Shown: positions 44,260-48,235 of the stretch, one piece after another
How positions within the stretch are numbered: the first letter of the stretch is position 1
Layout of the letters: each line of letters begins with the position of its first letter
Assembly (NCBI GenBank): GCA_902533655.1
Contig: CACAMX010000005.1
Span: 1-48,235, forward strand
Direction of reading: 5' to 3'
Length of the DNA: 48,235 nucleotides
Origin: an uncultured Bacteroidota bacterium
GTDB lineage: Bacteria; Bacteroidota; Bacteroidia; Flavobacteriales; BACL11
The notes under the pieces: generated by a model
The model's database searches: none
What the model was told of the DNA's origin: nothing
The model's input: only the letters and a program-made list of their open reading frames with translations
Made by a program: the position numbers and the translations under genes

Positions 44260-44793
44260 TTATTCACTAACATACCTCTTGTCAGCTTCCATTACTTCAC
44301 CAGTTTTTGGGCACGTTCTCAATTTCTCACTTGAGTAAAATCTTTTAAAAACTGGCAAAAAGTCTTTTTCGATATTTGTTAAATGAAAGTACTCCTCGTA
44401 AAGTAACTCATTAGCTGAATCGGAGAACCACATCAACCCGTCCCTATCATTTTTCTTTCTTTTTCTTTCAATTACTAAACCTATTGAGCCTTCAGACCTA
44501 ACTGGTGAGTGAGGTACTTTTGGTGGTAGCAAAAACATTTCTCCCTCATTAATTGGAACTTCAACAAGTTTACCGTCTTGTTGAGTTTTAACAACAATAC
44601 TTCCTTCAATCTGATAAAAAAGCTCTTCTGTTTCATTATAATGATAATCTTTTCTTGCGTTTGGTCCTGCCACAATCATTACTATGTAATCTTCGGACTC
44701 AACATATAGATTTTTGTTTCCCACAGGTGGTTTTAAAAGGTGTCTATTTTCATCAATCCATTTTTGTAAGTTAAAAGGTTTTTTAATATTCAT
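44260..44793 (-). CDS. 3-hydroxyanthranilate 3,4-dioxygenase
   Basis: This Fe(II) cupin dioxygenase opens the ring of 3-hydroxyanthranilate to aminocarboxymuconic semialdehyde. The 177-residue protein has the typical start KPFNLQKWIDENRHLLKPPV and the Fe ligands in DYHYNETEELFYQIEG (His, Glu) and PHSPVRSEGSIGLVIERKRK (His), with the substrate Arg and Glu. The C-terminal part, which in many bacterial homologues has two CxxC pairs that form a rubredoxin-like iron site, reads MWFSDSANELLYEE and LRTCPKTGEVME; only one Cys remains. The catalytic site looks intact, so it should be active. Confidence 0.93.
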   Translation of the reverse strand: MNIKKPFNLQKWIDENRHLLKPPVGNKNLYVESEDYIVMIVAGPNARKDYHYNETEELFYQIEGSIVVKTQQDGKLVEVPINEGEMFLLPPKVPHSPVRSEGSIGLVIERKRKKNDRDGLMWFSDSANELLYEEYFHLTNIEKDFLPVFKRFYSSEKLRTCPKTGEVMEADKRYVSE

Positions 44794-44803
44794 AATAAAT
44801 GGT

Positions 44804-45220
44804 TTAAATTGTTGCTATTACTTTTAATTCTATTGCTATTGGTGTCGGTAACGACTTTATTTCTATTGTTGTTCTAGTAGGCTGATTATCTGAAAAATAA
44901 TCAGCATAAATTTTATTGTACTTTTTAAAGTCATCTTTCATGTTAGTCAGAAAAACCTGTACATCAATTATCTTCTCCCAACATGAGCCACAGTCCTCTA
45001 AAATAACTTTAATATTGTTAAAAACAGAGTGACACTGCTTTTCAATATCGTAATCTACTATTTTTCCTTCATTATTTAGAGTTACTCCAGGAATATCTTT
45101 ACTATCTAATGTTCGTGGTCCTACTCCAGATAAAAAAAGCAAGTCTCCAAACTTTCTTGCATGTGGATATAGCCCAACAGCCTGAGGTGCTCTACTAGAA
45201 TTTAATTTTTCTCCGTTCAT
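44804..45220 (-). CDS. RidA-family 2-aminomuconate deaminase
   Basis: The 138-residue YjgF/RidA-fold protein has the family pattern APQAVGLYPHARKFGDLLFLSGVG and the ligand-binding Arg and Glu near the end (PTRTTIEIKSLPTPIAIELKVIA). General RidA proteins hydrolyse enamines and imines; in tryptophan and nitrobenzoate pathways a member deaminates 2-aminomuconate to 4-oxalocrotonate. The position between the semialdehyde dehydrogenase and the 3-hydroxyanthranilate dioxygenase makes that the best call. It is three bases after the dehydrogenase. Confidence 0.87.
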   Translation of the reverse strand: MNGEKLNSSRAPQAVGLYPHARKFGDLLFLSGVGPRTLDSKDIPGVTLNNEGKIVDYDIEKQCHSVFNNIKVILEDCGSCWEKIIDVQVFLTNMKDDFKKYNKIYADYFSDNQPTRTTIEIKSLPTPIAIELKVIATI

Positions 45221-45223
45221 AAA

Positions 45224-46666
45224 TTAAATTTTTACACAAATATTTTTTGGTTCAGTAAAAAACTTAAGCGAGTTAAAACCTCCTTCTCTTCCTACACCAG
45301 AGTTTTTCATTCCTCCAAACGGGATTCTTAAATCTCTTAATAACCATGTATTAATCCAAATAACACCTGAATCAATTTTAGCAGCTACTCTATGTCCTCT
45401 ACTAATATCTTTTGTAAAAATAGATGCTGATAACCCAAACTCACTAGAGTTAGCCATCATTATTACATCATCTTCACTTTCAAAAGGGATTAATGTTACA
45501 ACAGGACCAAAAATTTCTTCATTATTAATTGAACAATCATATGTTAAATTTTCAAAAATTGTCGGCTGAATATAATAACCATTTTTAAGCTCCCCCTCCA
45601 ATATCAATCTTTCTCCTCCACAAAGTAAAATGCCTCCTAATTTTTTGGCTTCATTGATTTTTAATAAAATTTTGTTCATATGCTCCTCTGATACGATAGC
45701 ACCTAAATGGCTTTTAGAATTTTTTGGGTCACCAACAATGAGTTTTTTTGCTTTATCAACCAACGCAGATTTAAATTTTTCATAAATTTTATTTTGCACG
45801 AATACTCTTGAGCCACAAAGACAAATCTGACCTTGATTAGTAAATGCAGCTCTTGAAGCAGTACTTACTGCGTTGTCAAAGTCACAGTCATCGAAAATTA
45901 TATTTGGATTTTTACCACCAAGCTCTAGTGATAGTTTTTTAAAGTACGGTGCTGTTACTTTTGAGATGTGTTTTCCTGTGTCACTTCCTCCGGTAAAGGA
46001 AACAATTGGCACATCCTGATGAGTTGTTAGAGCATCACCAAGCTTTTCTCCTCTTCCATGTATTATATTAAGCACTCCTTTTGGAAAATTAATTTCTTTA
46101 CAGATCTTACTTAACAAATATGCAGTCATAGGTGTTATTTCAGAGGGCTTCGCAACAACTGTATTTCCTGTAGCTAAAGCAGGTGCAATTTTCCAAGTTA
46201 GTAGATATAATGGTAAATTCCAAGGAGAAATACACGCAGCAACTCCAACTGGAACTCTGAGTGTATAATTAATTGCTTCTCCATCCATCTCATGAACATC
46301 AGAGCTATCATGTAAAATAGCACCAGCAAAAAATCTTAAATTAGCCGAGGCTCTTGGTATATCAACTTTAGCCGATAAGCTTAAAGGTTTACCATTATCT
46401 CTACTTTCTGCAGCCACCAACATGTCAAAATTTTCTTCAATAGCATCAGCTAATTTGTTTAAAATATATGATCTTTCTTGCTTTGTGGTTTTACTCCAAA
46501 AAGAGTACGCAACCTTAGCAGATTTAACAGCTTCATTAACGTCATCAGCACAAGAGTCGGGAACTAAACTGTATGCTTTACCGCATGATGGATCTATGTT
46601 TTCAATATAGATTTTTGAGCTTGGTTCAATTAGTTCTCCGTTTATATAGTTTAAGATTTTTTCCAT
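45224..46666 (-). CDS. 2-aminomuconic 6-semialdehyde dehydrogenase
   Basis: The 480-residue NAD-dependent aldehyde dehydrogenase has the full ALDH pattern: CISPWNLPLYLLTWKIAPAL, VAKPSEITPMTAYLL, SFTGGSDTGKHI, the general-base Glu in SLELGGKNPNIIF and the catalytic Cys in FTNQGQICLCGSRVFV. The ALDH family is broad, but the operon context (after ACMSD, with the deaminase) points to oxidation of 2-aminomuconic semialdehyde to 2-aminomuconate. It overlaps the SDR stop by one base (TAATG). Confidence 0.9.
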   Translation of the reverse strand: MEKILNYINGELIEPSSKIYIENIDPSCGKAYSLVPDSCADDVNEAVKSAKVAYSFWSKTTKQERSYILNKLADAIEENFDMLVAAESRDNGKPLSLSAKVDIPRASANLRFFAGAILHDSSDVHEMDGEAINYTLRVPVGVAACISPWNLPLYLLTWKIAPALATGNTVVAKPSEITPMTAYLLSKICKEINFPKGVLNIIHGRGEKLGDALTTHQDVPIVSFTGGSDTGKHISKVTAPYFKKLSLELGGKNPNIIFDDCDFDNAVSTASRAAFTNQGQICLCGSRVFVQNKIYEKFKSALVDKAKKLIVGDPKNSKSHLGAIVSEEHMNKILLKINEAKKLGGILLCGGERLILEGELKNGYYIQPTIFENLTYDCSINNEEIFGPVVTLIPFESEDDVIMMANSSEFGLSASIFTKDISRGHRVAAKIDSGVIWINTWLLRDLRIPFGGMKNSGVGREGGFNSLKFFTEPKNICVKI

Positions 46667-47445
46667 TATAGGCTAGTAGTTCTTCCACCGTCAACAGGCA
46701 AATTAATACCATTGATATAACTGGCTGATGGACTACATAAAAAAGCAATAGCATCCGCGACCTCAGCTGCTTCTCCAAATCTATTAACTGGTACGCTGGA
46801 AATCATATTTTTAGTAATTTCTTCAATACTCTTATTTAAGTTTTTAGATTTTTTATCAATTAAAGTTTTTAATCTATTTGTATTTGTAAATCCTGGTAAA
46901 ACGTTATTTACTGTGATTCCATATTCAGCCAACTCAAAAGAAAGAGTCTTCGCCCAATTTGCAACAGCAGCTCTAATTGTATTTGAAACACCCAAACCAG
47001 GAATAGGAGATTTAACAGATGTTGAAATAATATTTACAATTCTTCCAAACCCTTCTTTTTTCATACCTTCAAGAACATGCTGAACAAGAATATGATTGTT
47101 AATTAAATGCATTTCGAAAGCCTTATTGAATTCATTTAGATTTGCATCACTAAGCTTGCCTGAAGCGGGGCCACCGGTATTATTGATTAATATATGAATA
47201 GGGGATTTAATCTTTTTAATTTCTTGTTCGATCCTGCTAGAATTTTGAAAATCAACACATAAATAATTATGAAATTGACCCTTAGCATTATCTAAACGTT
47301 GTGATATTTGTTTAAGTTTTTTTTCGTTTCTGGCAAGCAAATAAATATTTGCACCAAGTTTAGCTAGCACTTCAGCAGTTGCCAAACCTATCCCTTGAGT
47401 AGATCCACAAACAACTGCATTCAAATTGGTTAATTCTAAATTCAT
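46666..47445 (-). CDS. SDR family protein lacking the YxxxK motif
   Basis: The 259-residue protein has the NAD(P)-binding SDR start VVCGSTQGIGLATAEVLAKLG, the strand motif ILINNTGG and the C-terminal SPSASYINGINLPVDGGRTTS. The catalytic Ser lies in IISTSVKSP, but the site of the YxxxK pair reads GLGVSNTIRAAV, with Ser and Arg in place of Tyr and Lys. Homologues with this SNxxR pattern are common, so this is a distinct subgroup rather than a mutation. Its reaction is unknown. It sits second in the kynurenine operon, coupled to the semialdehyde dehydrogenase, so a role on a muconate-branch metabolite is plausible. Confidence 0.85.
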   Translation of the reverse strand: MNLELTNLNAVVCGSTQGIGLATAEVLAKLGANIYLLARNEKKLKQISQRLDNAKGQFHNYLCVDFQNSSRIEQEIKKIKSPIHILINNTGGPASGKLSDANLNEFNKAFEMHLINNHILVQHVLEGMKKEGFGRIVNIISTSVKSPIPGLGVSNTIRAAVANWAKTLSFELAEYGITVNNVLPGFTNTNRLKTLIDKKSKNLNKSIEEITKNMISSVPVNRFGEAAEVADAIAFLCSPSASYINGINLPVDGGRTTSL

Positions 47446-47447
47446 GA

Positions 47448-48235
47448 TTAATTACTAAATCCTAGTTTGCTTTTAATTTTATCTGGTAATTCTGGCATAA
47501 AAGATCTTGAAAGTAGCAAAGTTGATATCTTTGAAATATCATTAAATATCCTATTATGATAAACAGTATTTTTGAGATAATCTGCTCCGTCACTACCTCC
47601 AGTTCCAATTTTTTTACCTAACATTTTGTCAACCATTTGAGCATGTCTAAATCTCCAATTAGAAATGATATGATCAATATCTAATAGATTTTTAAGGAAT
47701 CTATAAGGCATGTGAAGTATAGGTTGATCCTTGTATTGGAAAATAAGCAGTGCTGATATTAAAGCATTCTTTGAAAAAACGTTTGAGTTTTTTTCTTCAA
47801 TGCAAGCTTTTGATACTATATCTTGATAATATTCTTTTGAACCCTCCAACATTTTCATCCTAATGTTCTTTTCGTTGTTCGTGAGAATATCACTGGACTT
47901 AATACTATTCATTTCTTTACTCATCATATTTTCTATTGCTATAGAGTAATGTTCCATAAAATCAAAATCCTCATAATTGACAAAGGGATTTCTATTTAAC
48001 CATTTTTCAACCAAGTCAAAAATTGATCTCTCACCCTCTAGTGTCAAGATGTCTTTTTTCTCTTCTACCGAAAACTGATCATGATATGGGCAGTTTCCAA
48101 AAGAATGTCTTTGATTAATTTTCAATCCAAGGATTATTTCGATTTTTCTAAACTGATGACTTTGAAAGCCTGATGCAGGCGAAAGATATTCTCTAAAATC
48201 GAGAAAGTCGATTGAAGTCATTGTTTCTAACACAT
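47448..48235 (-). CDS. Tryptophan 2,3-dioxygenase (5' end beyond the window)
   Basis: This heme enzyme opens the indole ring of tryptophan to N-formylkynurenine, the first step of the operon. The visible part (about 262 codons) starts in the middle of the protein: DFLDFREYLSPASGFQSHQFR is an internal TDO motif, and the later NWRFRHAQMVDKMLGKKIGTGGSDGADYLK contains the heme-ligand His and the substrate loop. The frame continues past the window edge; the GTG taken as a start is not a real start. Roughly 90 N-terminal residues are probably missing. It is two bases before the SDR gene and likely heads the operon. Confidence 0.92.
   Translation of the reverse strand, partial: VLETMTSIDFLDFREYLSPASGFQSHQFRKIEIILGLKINQRHSFGNCPYHDQFSVEEKKDILTLEGERSIFDLVEKWLNRNPFVNYEDFDFMEHYSIAIENMMSKEMNSIKSSDILTNNEKNIRMKMLEGSKEYYQDIVSKACIEEKNSNVFSKNALISALLIFQYKDQPILHMPYRFLKNLLDIDHIISNWRFRHAQMVDKMLGKKIGTGGSDGADYLKNTVYHNRIFNDISKISTLLLSRSFMPELPDKIKSKLGFSN

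Noticed and set aside
48231-48233. GTG as the tryptophan dioxygenase start
   Set aside because: The reading frame is open to the window edge and the first visible residues align to the middle of the family, so the real start lies outside.

Overview
The window is AT-rich, densely packed chromosomal DNA that reads as a marine, Flavobacteriia-like member of the Bacteroidota. The evidence is: many secreted proteins with C-terminal type IX secretion (T9SS) sorting domains; promoters with a TAnnTTTG -7 element and little Shine-Dalgarno signal; the long insert-containing form of IspG; Bacteroidota small families (Lacal_2735, DUF4296, DUF177-rpmF); a SusC-style TonB receptor; and a full kynurenine operon. 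There is no sign of phage, insertion sequences, CRISPR or tRNA genes. Species cannot be named from the sequence alone.

Layout. 1-2.6 kb: a carotenoid desaturase, a truncated THI5/NMT1-like gene ending in a terminator, a SnoaL-like lipoprotein and a Lacal_2735 protein. 2.6-9.2 kb (minus): an OmpA-family lipoprotein, then a T9SS cargo operon (arylsulfotransferase, CotH kinase-like protein, propeller protein) preceded by a WXXGXW-repeat protein. 9.2-14 kb (plus): DUF502 membrane protein, PNGase F-like T9SS protein and ispG. 14-22 kb: purT and ribE (minus), then leucyl aminopeptidase-pdxA and DUF177-rpmF-fabH-accB-accC (plus). 22-27.8 kb (minus): lamin-tail protein, TonB-dependent receptor and a secreted OB-fold/FnIII/double-PLD protein, a plausible extracellular nucleic-acid-processing locus. 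27.9-33.5 kb: acs, a polyprenol-phosphate mannosyltransferase, a dihydroorotase-like protein, two small lipoproteins and an epimerase. 33.5-38.9 kb: tyrS, a small membrane protein, an M20 dipeptidase, gpmI and a lipoprotein C26 amidotransferase.

38.9-39.5 kb is a 588-base gene-free spacer with T-tracts repeated every 10 bases over several hundred bases, which predicts strongly curved DNA. It precedes an orphan small membrane protein.

39.8 kb to the window end (minus) is a nine-gene operon: tryptophan 2,3-dioxygenase (cut by the window edge), SDR, aminomuconic semialdehyde dehydrogenase, RidA-type 2-aminomuconate deaminase, 3-hydroxyanthranilate dioxygenase, ACMS decarboxylase, kynurenine formamidase, kynureninase and kynurenine 3-monooxygenase. 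Together these would take tryptophan through kynurenine and 3-hydroxyanthranilate to 2-aminomuconate and 4-oxalocrotonate, i.e. catabolism rather than NAD synthesis. The SDR has no known place in this pathway and lacks the usual YxxxK catalytic pair.

The most interesting signals are the phased T-tract region, the odd SDR and other unusual enzymes of the kynurenine operon, the lamin-tail/TonB/PLD trio, promoters sitting exactly four bases from start codons (leaderless mRNAs), and a gene truncated inside a terminator.
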